From positions 12,035 through 42,999 of the forward strand of contig NW_003141325.1 of the NCBI RefSeq assembly GCF_000003605.2: DNA of 30,965 nucleotides, read 5' to 3'. This document shows, one piece after another, positions 1-9,915 of the stretch. The notes below the pieces were generated by a model. The model had not been told where the DNA came from, did no database searches, and saw only the letters and a list, made by a program, of their open reading frames with translations. The translations under genes were made by a program, and so were the position numbers. How positions within the stretch are numbered: position 1 is the stretch's first letter; each line of letters starts with the position of its first letter. This DNA is from Saccoglossus kowalevskii. Its lineage: Eukaryota > Hemichordata > Enteropneusta > Harrimaniidae.

Positions 1-12
1 GGCTGCCACTAG

Positions 13-182
13 AGTTTGACCGGACTCCACACAAAAAAGTTCGCTGATTCTGTTCTAAACATTTTGGATTTCGGCATTCCCATGGTGTATCATTGGAAGA
101 AAAAGATGCACGTCGCCGAGCATGGAACTCCGCTGCGCGTCAGTCGTTACTCCAGCTGTACTGTCTTCGTGCAAACTTCGAG
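13..182 (+). CDS. Internal exon of an unrecognised gene (left edge)
   Basis: The frame is open through 170 bp between an acceptor-like CTAG ending at 12 and a donor AG|GTAATT starting at 183. It closes with a stop as soon as the donor is crossed. The translation has balanced, protein-like composition, including NILDFGIPMVYHWKKKMH and then GTPLRVSRYSSCTVFVQ. It starts on a codon boundary and leaves two bases of a codon at the donor (phase 2). Its base composition is clearly richer in G+C than the AT-rich DNA after 183. I do not recognise the family and offer no function. The rest of the gene should lie to the left, and any following exon must start in phase 2. The other frames have stops or weaker splice context. 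Coding status is inferred from splice signals and composition only. Confidence 0.45.
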
Positions 183-312
183 GTAATTTCGTAATAACCT
201 CATATTATTTATTTATACAAATCTGAATATTTAAAAATAATCTCAGAAAAGTGACTGCCACGAATTTCCATAGTGATAGCAGTTTTATATTATTATGCAA
301 TGGGAGGTTCAC
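183..312 (+). other. Intron-like DNA after the first exon
   Basis: AT-rich DNA with frequent stops in all frames, beginning with the donor GTAATTTC. Nothing else is recognised. Confidence 0.4.
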
Positions 313-349
313 AACTAACTAACTATAAATAAATAAATAAACAAATAAG

Positions 350-393
<44 letters not shown>

Positions 394-444
394 CAATCAA
401 TCAATCAATCAATCAATAATCAATCAATAATCAATCAATCAATC
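313..444. repeat. Compound tetranucleotide microsatellite
   Basis: Three AACT units run into about 17 AAAT-type units, with a few single-base variants near the left end. These pass into AATC units that are interrupted twice by AATAATC. The three motifs differ from one another by single substitutions, as expected from slippage after point mutation. Confidence 0.95.
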
Positions 445-3025
445 GTACAGAGAATCATAGTTCCTTTAATTAGTTGGTTACTCTCATTTTAATGCTTACC
501 CGCAAAGTCTCATCTTCTGAAAATTTGAAAATCTTAGGTTACTTAAGGTTCATACATCGCATATAATACTTGTTTGCTAGCACAGACATACTAAAAGGTA
601 TAAATTAAACTTGAGTTCAAGTTGCGAGTAATCAACGCTTAATGTTTTATTATTTCAAGTTTCAAAAACATACTTCTCATTTCACAGACCGAACAGTGGA
701 TTACTGGGAAATAATACCTTAAGGTTAGGTTATTAACTTGAATTATACGAGGTCTTAATGTTAGAGGGGGGGGGGGTAATTTAGATGATGGATAAAACGC
801 AATATATTTGGTTTTTATATTTCACGATACATATATCGTGATAATATCTGAGAACGGGCAGTATCTTCACTTGATTTACTAGAATGTTTTCCATGCCTGC
901 CACTGTGTCGCGTATGGTAAACTTTTATTTTTTTAAATATTTATACAGACGTATATATATATGAAATAATGACCTACATGTAGGTTAATCGGCAAGGTAC
1001 CACAAAGCTCGGGTCAAGGTGAAATTTGCATTAGTCTAGTCCATGTTCTGAGCGGAAAATAAGATGTCAATGGGGGGATGTCAAAATGTTATTCTCATAT
1101 GCTTGGCGACAATGTATAATTTTACATTTTTATAATTATTTCAATTATTTAGTCGGCGTGTTTTTGTTTTTTTTCGATCCTCATCAGCACATTACACGCA
1201 CAGCTGACCAGGTCCGTGTTTTTGTGAACTCGACGGTGGAGATCAATTTCCTGTCAAATTGTATTATATAGATCGCGACCGTGGAATCCGCTAGTGAGAG
1301 GCTGGCGACGACTGAATTAAAGTTGCCGACTGATACGATCAAAACCAAATAAGAATGTTGAAATGCACCCGGCCTCTCAGGCTCGCGGTACTTTCCAGGC
1401 CTCACGTTGGTAACCATTGTGTGTGACTGTTACCCGGACACAATACAGAAGTGACAGGTTCATTATAAAGCCCCGTTAATTGCGTCTATTTTGTAATTTG
1501 TGGATGTCGGTGTTTATACCAAAGAGCTCCATGTTTAAACCATGTGTATTTTGCCGGGATGTCATTTTGTTGTCGCTGTCGCAAAGACTCTAGTGTATCA
1601 TAAACCGTTAATTTCGTCAACAGCCCGAACAGGTGACAATAAAACAAGTGTGTCATCAACGCATAAGTAGCAGTAGTTTTGTTCACCGTGCACTTCCGCC
1701 CCACAGACCTATTGAGAGACCACTCTCTCCACCATAGCTCCAAGGCCGTCCTGTTTTGAAATGTATTGCAAAACACGCACGGGGGACAATTGCACGTTAA
1801 ATCCGTCCGTGGGAATGTGGAGTTCATGTCTGGGTTTCGTCCGCGGTATGCGACACCGTTTTACGTCGCGGAGGTTACGTACTGTCGGCAGGTCGTTGCA
1901 ATGAAACACATGTTTGTTAAACTCTAGACAGTCTGTGACGCATTCATGACAAAAATAGTACGTACACCGTGTTCAGCGCTGTTCGCAGGCTTGTATGCGT
2001 TATTTACATGTGTGTTTCACGGTGCCATGGCAACGGCCATTGCTATGACCAGTCAGTCGATCAAAGAAATGCAATTTGGCCCCGCCTAGTGACAATGATG
2101 ACATAACACTGTGATGACCACAAGATTTTGGACACGGAGCATAGTTTTCTAATCAGGTCAGACGGAATAACAGTGAAAGCCCGAAGCCTAAAAAACTTGA
2201 TCAAATGTGACTTTTTTTTTTCTTATTATGTTTTTATTTTGATAATTTTCAAGCGGAAATAAACCCGATAAAAACTATTTCACCGCTAACACTAAAAAAA
2301 ACATTAGAAGGAGGGAGAATTCTGGCGTAAGAATTTCTACATTAATAATTGTATAAGCGACATGAATTCAAGAATTGTCATCATTGGAATTTAGAAAATT
2401 ACAAACAAATGTTAATTGACATTTTGGCGGGAAAACGACACAAAGGTTAAATCTTGCATTGCAAACTTAATACGATGTGGCATTCCACATGGGAGTTTAT
2501 GAGGGCACGTCTGTACATCGACTGGAGATGTAATGAATGGATGTCCTTGCTCGCCATTTTGCTTTGTCTGCTTTAAGAATGCCATCGAATTCCGGGTTTC
2601 AAACTCTTTCATGTAGTAGCAATGAACACAGAATGTGTGAAGACAACAATATATATAACGGCCACCGAGAAAAAAAACAGCCATTACCAGAGAAAAAAAA
2701 CAACAGAAAAGTTGCATAACCGTGACGTTGCAAGCTAAAATATATTGCAGGATAACGAGACCGAGAAAAGTAGGCCTGGGCTCTGATACTCCATTAACTT
2801 CTGCTTAACACAATTTGGCGAAAATGAAAACATTATGTCGCATGTTTTACTCAGACACGAACAGGCTTCGACGGGGGATTGGCGTACTTAAAGCGCGCGG
2901 ATCATTGTAATTATATTACCCCGAATCATTGTATCGATGACGGAAAAATTATATGTTCTTATACACACTTTAGTTGATGACTCACGGCAATACACTGTTT
3001 TTGGTGCGCGCAATAATGAACTACA
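445..3025. other. Gene-free stretch
   Basis: No supported gene. It holds a run of 11 G at 766-776 and a short hairpin CACGATA/TATCGTG at 824-841. A modestly GC-richer patch at about 1270-1900 has - strand frames of 113 codons (1486-1827) and 66 codons (1709-1909). Neither frame has good splice signals or recognisable motifs. Confidence 0.6.
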
Positions 3026-3085
3026 AAATAATGCATATGCTTGCTGAATTACTGATGCGTACTACGCATGTGCAGTGCATTATTT
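3026..3085. repeat. Nested palindrome
   Basis: The outer arms AAATAATGCA (3026-3035) and TGCATTATTT (3076-3085) are perfect inverted copies. Between them lies a second perfect palindrome, ATGCGTA-C-TACGCAT (3055-3069). A short hairpin or cruciform is possible. No gene is attached to it. Confidence 0.75.
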
Positions 3086-4361
3086 CCGAAAATAAATTTG
3101 GTGTTGTGAAATCAACGATTTAGTTTTATAATAAATCATAACCTAGTATACATATAACTGCATATTAGGCACAGATACTGAAACAAATTAATTATATTCC
3201 AATTATATCACTATATACCACTGATTGAACACAAGCTGACGCATGAACATGCGCGCGCACAGGTTAACATTGCTACGCGCAGATAATGTATGCCACGGCC
3301 ATGCATGCGGATCATAGTACAAGATTAGTGGGGACAAACTTCAAATCTTCAAGTCCAGCTTTGATATTGAAAGAATCGGATTTTCCAGGATGTATTTCCC
3401 CTGGTTCTTTATTCGTTCCGCTCCCTCGTTTGGCGGAGAATCATTTTTTTATTTTTTTGTTAGGCGAAGCGTTAGTTAGCTAAGATTAGCGCTGGTTTTA
3501 AAATCAGTGAAAGTCTAAGACGAATCGTCGACAGCCCAGTAGCGCTATTGTGCATTATAGGGGGAGCCCGGGTGGAAGCCAATACATCTCGTATCCAGAC
3601 GATCTGCCATTGTATATGTGATTATCGTGAGTTGGATAAATGGCTGTCTTTATCCATAGATGTCATAGTACCGCCGAGCTATATAATAAATTAGTATATG
3701 CGCTGTCCCGGGCCACTTTAGCCAAGGCAATGACATCGGCACCCAACCGTTCATCTGATTAGCTGATTGACAATGTAACCAGGAAGCTCTGTAGAAAACG
3801 CTACAAATCACTTCTGAAGGAATGCTTTTCAGAAAGAAAAACCGCACAACTAGTGTTTGGACAAAATAGCAAATTAGAAGGATTAAACGACCCAATCCCA
3901 TAGCTTCTTCTTAGTTATTTTACCCATAGCAGAAAAATAAAAGATCATGTGCAAAAGAAATTATGTTTAAACAGACTAAAGTGCGGATTAGGAACCGCTT
4001 TGTTGCCGAAGAATAACCCCCCCCCCCATACCCAATTACTGTATTAGGCAACACGGCCTTTGCAAATTGATCATTCGTGATTTTAGTGCTAGGGAATTTG
4101 CATATTTCGCGAGGTTGATTAATTTAGGACAATTTATTATAGCGGCAAATTATCGGCAGAAATCTATACTCAATCAATTAACATGATTGGAAATCGTTGT
4201 CGTGTATGTTAAAATGCGATCCCGTCCTGTATTTTCTTCGTTTGATCACGTAATACGTTTTGCAGCGTAACATACGGGTTTTTCATGCCATGCATGCGCC
4301 ATCAATTCTAATTATTTACTTAGCGTGGGTGGGGGAATTGTGGGTAATTATTGAATAGCCC
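3086..4361. other. Gene-free stretch
   Basis: No supported gene. It contains alternating purine-pyrimidine GCGCGC tracts near 3250 and a run of 11 C at 4017-4027. The open frames of 65-83 codons here have neither splice context nor familiar motifs. Confidence 0.6.
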
Positions 4362-4408
4362 TCAAAACTGAGATGGTGTCATTTCCCGCCCATTCAAACG
4401 AATCAGTA
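4362..4408 (+). repeat. Dispersed repeat, copy 1
   Basis: It begins with TCAAAACTGAGATGG and, about 10 bp later, has GCCCATTC followed by GAATC. The same blocks occur in the same order and almost the same spacing at 26986-27032. This is a short relic of an unclassified interspersed repeat or an old duplication. Confidence 0.5.
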
Positions 4409-5146
4409 CAGTCTTAAACAGTGAGCGATTATGTCCCCAAGGCAACCAGCACCTCACACGTGCCCGCTGCTTTCCTACTGGTATCATGTCAACCAAGGTA
4501 TCCTATAAATCAACGAAAATCATTAATAAAAATGTCAGACAAAATAAATTATCGGTAGGAGAGGAATGCTTTTGAAAAATGGTGGCCGCGTCCCGGTCAC
4601 GTAAAATAAAAAATGTTACTTCTGGTTCCACAATTCAATTGTCCAAGATGGTTTCCGACTGGACAAAAATATAGCTGGACTGCTCAGTATTTGACGGTAC
4701 CTTATTCTGAACATTTTAACCAATATAAAGTACACTATATGTATTAGGTTATGTTATAGTACTACTGTAGTAGCTAAACACACTACATTATAACTCAGTG
4801 AGTATTCAAACTAAGACCCAGTGAATATTTCTGTTTCTATCGTGGAGCCTGAGTATGAAATAGAAAGTAAAAATTGTGTGGATTGTTGTCAAATAACTGA
4901 GCTAATTGGTGGTACAACATGTATATCGTTTCACGTTTATTGAGAATGGTGATAATCAACCAAATATTAGCATTGCGGCTTATACGAAAACAATTCGTGG
5001 TCCTATGCTTAAAGATGCCCGACAGTCCCTCTGGTCTAGTGGAGTTTTTTTTTTTTACCTGAAACGTTTCAATCAACCGAAATTTCGGAAACTTATATCA
5101 CACTGGCATATCACCGTGCTATAATACCCACGTAGAAACTTACCTC
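4409..5146. other. Gene-free stretch
   Basis: AT-rich DNA without a supported gene. A 72-codon + frame (4906-5124) and a 79-codon - frame (4837-5076) overlap each other and include a T homopolymer. Both look like chance. Confidence 0.6.
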
Positions 5147-5148
5147 TT

Positions 5149-5179
<31 letters not shown>

Positions 5180-5180
5180 T
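5147..5180. repeat. (AACT)n microsatellite
   Basis: About eight tandem TAAC/AACT units. The same tetranucleotide motif opens the compound repeat at 313. Confidence 0.9.
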
Positions 5181-5980
5181 GCGATTAAGCAAGCGAAGCC
5201 CCCTAAGTTCAGACCGTTCCGCTCGCCTGATCGACGAGAAAGACGAAACACAGAATTGATGGCAGCACATCTCTGAACCATGAACGATAGTGGGAATTAT
5301 TATAACGACGGTTCCACGAAAGTGAACTGTAATATTGTGTCGCATAGTAGAGATATTCATTAGTCAAGGTCCTGAATACAAACACAAAATTTCGACCTAG
5401 ATTTCAGCCAGTTCAAATTCGAGACAAGGGAAATAGAGGGCGCTGTGTATTTTCCTATTGAACTTGGGCCGGATGTACATCATTTTTAGAGTGTTTCTTG
5501 GAAATAAGCGTTTTAAGCTTTTATTCAAGAACACATGCATGAAATATTATGTAGAGATTTTGAAACAAATATTCATTTCCATATGTACTAAAAGAGGGCT
5601 CCAACTTAGGATTCGATTTTGCGAACGAAATGATGATCTGGAGTCGTATATAGTCGGTGACGTTCGGTCACGCTGCCGAAAAATCCGAACGATGCCGACA
5701 CTTGTATTATATCACGTTCCTTGGTTGACCTGCACTTAAAGTGTCAGTCACACCAACACATTGTGACAGAAAAAATAATTCGAAGTCCCTGTAAAATCAG
5801 GTAAGGTGGGGCCAAAAAGATAATTGATTGACATACAGGAAGAATGTCCGCGAGCGATCAGGTGTTTGCTGAATGGACATTTCCCGCCAAGAAATACCAA
5901 ACTATGATTATGTAGTCAGTGTTTACGGAAAGGGCGGAGTTAACTTTAAAATAAACAATAAACAAAACAGACGATAATAA
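5181..5980. other. Gene-free stretch with a GC-richer patch
   Basis: The patch at 5180-5360 is open in all three - strand frames and ends near a - strand donor consensus GAG|GTAAGT (about 5139-5147). This makes it a weak exon candidate with no choice of frame. A 93-codon + frame at 5458-5739 starts with TTG and has no recognisable motif. TAGAGGGCGCT lies at 5434-5444. Confidence 0.4.
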
Positions 5981-6096
5981 GTACCTACAGCCTGAGAATC
6001 TTTCAAAGCAGACAATGACATGTACCTACACTATATCTTTAAAGTAGACTATTGCATGTACTTACAGTATCTCTCAAAGCAGACGGTGACGCGTAC
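5981..6096 (+). repeat. Minisatellite, three copies of 35-41 bp
   Basis: Units begin with GTAC at 5981, 6022, 6058 and 6093. Each reads roughly GTACCTACA, then a TCTTTCAAAGCAGAC-like block, then TGACAT. Periods are 41, 36 and 35 bp. A partial earlier copy (ACAGACGATAATAA) may precede the first unit. Confidence 0.8.
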
Positions 6097-6192
6097 ATTC
6101 AAACGAAGCTACTAACAAGTAGTCTGTCATTATTAGGTGTTCACACCATTGAACAGATGAGCATTCTGTTTTTGTTTTTTGTTTTGTTTCAG

Positions 6193-6384
6193 TCCGGAAA
6201 TATCAGTCACGCTAGGGTGAAACGTTTGGAAACGCCCCCACCTTCTTTCGCAGCGAGTGGAACAGAACTAATGAAATGTACTCTCCCACCACCAAAGATG
6301 TGCCATTGGAGACATGTGTGGCGACATGACAGCAAGAATATTATCATCCAAGCTGTATGGAATCAAAACCCTAAAAGTCGCTGA
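6193..6384 (+). CDS. Candidate terminal exon after a strong acceptor
   Basis: A T/G-rich tract of more than 25 bases ending in TTTTGTTTCAG (to 6192) is among the best acceptor signals in the window. Directly after it, one frame is open for 63 codons to a TGA at 6382-6384, while the other two frames stop within about 10 codons. The peptide starts SGNISHARVKRLETPPPS and ends QAVWNQNPKSR. It is basic, rich in His and Trp in its middle, and has two short proline runs. I know of no matching family. Entry would be in phase 0, which does not fit the phase-2 exit of the exon at 13-182. No AATAAA follows for a long way. A chance open frame after a T-rich tract remains a serious alternative. Confidence 0.2.
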   Translation, partial: SGNISHARVKRLETPPPSFAASGTELMKCTLPPPKMCHWRHVWRHDSKNIIIQAVWNQNPKSR

Positions 6385-6729
6385 GAGCACGCGTAATCAA
6401 AGGTGCCCGAACGGGTGTATATTATATATGAGACGGGAAGGTTATTGATGGTTTTCAGTAGTCGTACAGAGGACTTCGATCTCTTCTTCTGAAAGGTTGA
6501 CCAGCATTCACTCGATGCAAATTATTTGACTCATTCACTTGTCTTTGAAGAAGATTGTATTTACAGGTTGTTACGATACATCGTTCATTGAAGGCAGTTC
6601 TTAGTAAGTGGGTCACGGCTGCATGTTATCGTTCGTTGACACGATATGATATGCCAAGATAACCAGAACGTTCCTCTACAACGTCCGACACAGTGTCTAG
6701 AGGTCGATGTATTATCATCTGATGGACAT
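6385..6729. other. Short gene-free stretch before the 57-bp array
   Basis: No supported gene. The segment around 6670-6715 (ACGTCCGACACAGTGT) resembles the array unit that follows and may be a decayed outer copy. Confidence 0.5.
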
Positions 6730-6955
6730 TCTATTCTGTACAGCGTTCGGACACAGTATATGACCTATCGTATCCCCACTACATAGTCTATTCTGTACAG
6801 CGTTCGGACACAGTATATGACCTATCATAACCCCACATAGTCTATTCTGTACAGCGTAGTCGGACTCAGTCCAGGACCTATCATAACCCCCACATAGTCT
6901 ATTCTGTACAGCGTTCGGACACAGTCCAGGACCTATCTTAACCACACATAGTTTA
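6730..6955. repeat. Minisatellite, four copies of about 57 bp
   Basis: The unit TCTATTCTGTACAGCG starts at 6730, 6787, 6841 and 6898 (periods 57, 54 and 57). Each is followed by a TTCGGACACAGT block, GACCTATC and a CCCCACATAG block. Because 57 is divisible by three, the - strand shows a 76-codon open frame repeating CPNAVQNRLC. That frame comes from the period and is not evidence of a gene. Confidence 0.9.
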
Positions 6956-7151
6956 GTCTCAGGAAGAAGATATGTAGACTACGAGAGAATGTTGCAGATC
7001 TCAGAAAAGCACATTATTTGCACTTTTTATGCACTTTTTGGTTTATCCTTTTTACTTTTAACCATAATAATTATCAGGGATTACGATTACCTACTACATG
7101 TATTTATATATTATTTGTAAATTGACAATGGATAGACCATCAAACACAATA
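6956..7151. other. AT-rich flank of the TATA-box candidate
   Basis: Nothing recognised other than AT-rich sequence. Confidence 0.5.
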
Positions 7152-7159
7152 TATATAAA
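7152..7159 (+). promoter_or_regulatory. TATA-box candidate
   Basis: TATATAAA followed at once by CCGCGCC, an abrupt AT-to-GC change typical of a TATA box. A start site would be expected near 7182. The first ATG of a reasonable frame lies at 7235 (64 codons, to 7429). That frame is hydrophobic, contains a T homopolymer and has no familiar motif, so I do not call it a gene. Confidence 0.2.
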
Positions 7160-7725
7160 CCGCGCCAGGTCGCTACCTGACATGCACCTACAACACAAAC
7201 CGTTGGGCGATCCATTTATCAACAGTTTGGCACGATGCAGACATTCATCTCTATGTCTCACATCATAATGGTCTCGCCATGGACAACGCTAAGCATTTTT
7301 TTTTTTACAATCGACACTGATCTAAAAAGTGGAATGTCACATCAAGGGTGTCATAGCTTATCTTTTATTCTCTCCCCAGACAGCTATTGTATTGAGTTGT
7401 TTATAATATCAATGGAAATATTCGCATAACGGGGTTAAGTGTCGTAATTCGAAAACCCGATCGATTTGCTAATCTGGGAACATAAAAAACATATTGCATA
7501 AACCATTACATATCTGAGTCTCGTATTGTTTATAATAACCCACTGTTTTGGGAAATGTCCACCTTTGGGGATGTGAGTGTATGTGTGCGGGTGTGTGTGC
7601 CCAACAATTAGGTGTCATGATAGTGATATGGGGTCAAATTCCACGTGACCCGCGTGGGCGAATAATGGTATTCCGTTGTAATTCAGATAATGCCGTTCGC
7701 CACGAGACACTTTGTTCTTCCACAG

Positions 7726-7818
7726 TTGTTTACTAGCTTAAGGAGCCGGAGATCATACGCCGTGGTTGTTGTGATTCACGACATTGATGGTGTTTATGTT
7801 TACATGGTTGACATGTAA
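7726..7818 (+). CDS. Weak terminal-exon candidate
   Basis: The acceptor-like TTTGTTCTTCCACAG ends at 7725. The following frame is open for 30 codons to TAA at 7816-7818, ending VVVVIHDIDGVYVYMVDM. The hydrophobic beta-strand-like run is protein-like, but the length is well within chance. Entry phase is 0. No polyadenylation signal is close. It is listed only because the acceptor is good. Confidence 0.13.
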   Translation: MFTSLRSRRSYAVVVVIHDIDGVYVYMVDM

Positions 7819-8367
7819 ATGGGTATACTGGATAGATTCAGGGTAAATAGGCAAGTCCCGGTAAGTGTCCCGAGTACCCATAGGTATCCAGGGTAGATAA
7901 GGGTCTGCGCCTCACGTCAGACTGGCAACGCATGATGAATGATTACGGTGATATGGAATATGTAATATATAGTACATCGTGAAGCGTTCGTCGTTCATAA
8001 TACCGCATGGCAAATCTCACATATCCATTGTTCCAATGAAACAAGTTTATTTTTACCATGTGATTTAGAATATACGTACCGGTATCGGAATACTACGGTT
8101 TCATAGTAAAGATATCAACTTTTAAACTACTAGTTAACACCCGCAAATTGCACTAATAAAGTTAAGTAAAAACAGCCCGGTATTCAGCGCAAATACATAT
8201 AGGCTTTTCTAAATGAAATATTATAATATGCTAGTTGCATATATAATACACCAGTTACGAGTACTCGGGTGTACAACTAAAAGCGACATTGACCGGATAT
8301 CGGGCATCACCAAGAGGCTTCATTTAGGCGTTCGCTAAAGGTAATTTTCTCCCTCTGATTGGCACAG
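7819..8367. other. Gene-free stretch
   Basis: It contains an imperfect direct duplication around 7830-7905 (GGTATACTGGATAGATTCAGG against GGTATCCAGGGTAGATAAGG) and otherwise AT-rich sequence. The last 25 bases form the pyrimidine tract of the next exon candidate. Confidence 0.5.
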
Positions 8368-8558
8368 CCACAATTAAATTAACACGTCGTGCAATGAAAC
8401 GCCGTTGTTTCCCATTAGAGGGAAAGCAGTTTGTAACTGCTGCGCCTCTGATGCCCGTGGAGGGCAGTGTTGCGACTCTAGGAGGAAAATATATATTTGA
8501 ACACGCAGTGAAAGTAGATGATATACAATTTTGTCCCGTTGTAAATGAATTGCCTTAA
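8368..8558 (+). CDS. Candidate terminal exon, unrecognised protein
   Basis: A pyrimidine-rich tract TTTTCTCCCTCTGATTGG ending CACAG (to 8367) precedes a frame open to TAA at 8556-8558. Entry is in phase 1. The frame is also open upstream as far as a TAG at 8325-8327. The peptide looks like real protein: a basic start (KLTRRAMKRR), then LEGKQFVTAAPLMPVEGS, GGKYIFEHAVKVDD and a C-terminus ending VVNELP. The only internal Met starts are ATG at 8394 and 8451. I do not recognise the family, and domain limits cannot be set. The patch at 8340-8480 has more G+C than its flanks. An AATAAG variant follows the stop directly, but there is no nearby AATAAA. It could also be a gene fragment or decayed mobile-element coding sequence. 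Confidence 0.35.
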
Positions 8559-9078
8559 TAAGAATGAACCAAGTAAATTTTGGTTGATAACAACTGTGGC
8601 CATTTTGTCGCAGTCGTCATTCAAGTTAATTTAGTTAAATCGCTCCAGGTATCAGATCAATATAGCAGCAAATATAACGAAAATAGCAAATATCTGCTAG
8701 GATAAACAAATATAATATAGAAAGAAGTAGGGTAATAATAACAATTATTGTAAATAACTAGACGTTTATGGCAATGTTTGGTACTACGTTATACCCGGGG
8801 GTACTTTAAGTTCCACTTTGTAACCGACACTAAACCAAGATCCATTGGGAATCAACGGAAAACATATTAGGGGGGAATCAAATAGACAATTGTGTCCCAA
8901 ACGGCACGGTTCAAATAAGGGTCTAGAATCTCTGCAACCTACTACAACCGAGCCAGTTAGTGTTTGGTTGGATCTGTACTTGGGCATCGTCAGAAAGAAT
9001 GTGGGACTTTACGCGTTAAGTTGTGATATTCTGCTTGGCTTCAGAGACCGGGCACTTTCAGAGAAGCATGCGTAGACG
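8559..9078. other. Stretch of unclear nature before the LINE tail
   Basis: AT-rich up to about 8760, then GC-richer at 8780-9075. There, a 76-codon + frame (8845-9075) and a 67-codon - frame (8784-8987) overlap. The + frame abuts the LINE tail but lacks recognisable reverse transcriptase or nuclease motifs. It may be an older repeat into which the LINE inserted. Confidence 0.35.
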
Positions 9079-9562
9079 ACAAACTATTTTTAATATAGTT
9101 TACTATAGTGATAATATAGTTCTAAGCTGTGAACGTATTCTTTTTGGATTCCCCCCAAAATGTAAACTATCAAACCATCTTATTTTAATAGGTAAATATG
9201 TTTTATATACATGCCGTTTTACAAATGTAACGCCTTCTCTTGATTATTTTATAAAGATTGTCAAAGAAAAGAAAGGTATTGATAAAAATTTCTTGAACGA
9301 AACAAAGTAGGTTTTAAATAGGGGTGCGTTGGCACCGTTGTTGGAATGATCATCCCCTGTACTAAACTATTTTTGTAATGTTTTTTTATGTCGTGTATGT
9401 GACGTTATTACGTGTGACATATCATATATGTGAACAATTTAGATGTTTTTTTTTTTTTTTATCTATAACGTGAGAAATATTGATGTGAATTTTTGTCGTG
9501 CATATTTACTCATGTATATAATTATAATAATGGAAATTAGAATGTTACAAATAAACAAAAAA
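9079..9562 (+). mobile_element. 5'-truncated LINE, L1/Tx1-like 3' end
   Basis: The frame ending at TAA-less TAG 9308-9310 encodes what I read as the extreme C-terminus of a LINE ORF2 of the L1/Tx1 group. It has ILFGFPP, then NHLILIGKYVLYTCR, then PSLDYFIKIVKE and a lysine-rich end. That order (ILFG, then a hydrophobic segment with K and YxxR/K, then a Pro and aromatic-rich tail) is known for this group. Roughly the last 75 residues remain; the nuclease, reverse transcriptase and most of the C-terminal domain are missing. The surviving frame has no internal stop. An AT-rich 3' UTR follows, with AATAAA at 9550-9555 and a short A-rich tail ending near 9562. I found no target-site duplication. 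The 5' border is approximate. This is a dead-on-arrival copy that cannot move by itself. Confidence 0.7.
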
Positions 9563-9882
9563 GTAAAGATATTGCCAAAAACGTTAAAATCGTTATTTTG
9601 GTAGTTAAAATAGAATGACACTTTTTTGATACTTTTGTTTTGGTCAACAGGTTATATGTCTTCCGTATAACCTACTCACATCGGTACATTGTATAAAAAT
9701 ATACGAAAAATTAAACATTTGGTAGAAAAACACAGAAATGATTATTTTTAGTTCTGTTACCATGACAACTATTTTTATATGCATGTTCGTCACTGGTACA
9801 TGCATGCTACCGTGTCCTAAACTTTTGAAGTTATAGATGAAATCATTTTTTTCAATTTCTCAGTGGATATGATGTCGTACTT
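9563..9882. other. AT-rich stretch downstream of the LINE
   Basis: No supported gene. Two acceptor-like sites (ending 9650 and 9863) are each followed by frames of only about 20 codons. Confidence 0.5.
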
Positions 9883-9915
9883 TACCCATAATCCTTTGCT
9901 GAAGAATCAAGATGG
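9883..9915 (+). promoter_or_regulatory. ZNF143/Staf-like site next to a YY1-like core
   Basis: TACCCATAATCCTTTGC at 9883-9899 matches about 15 of 17 positions of the vertebrate ZNF143/Staf consensus as I recall it. AAGATGG (YY1-type core) follows on the same strand at 9909-9915. A near-copy of the first motif occurs on the - strand at 14705-14723. Binding is inferred, and there is no gene start in view. Confidence 0.25.

Noticed and set aside
1486-1827. 113-codon - strand frame
   Set aside because: Rich in Cys, Trp and His, with no splice signals and a second - strand frame open across part of the same stretch; looks like chance in a GC-richer patch.
6715-6945. 76-codon - strand frame
   Set aside because: Produced by the 57-bp tandem repeat.
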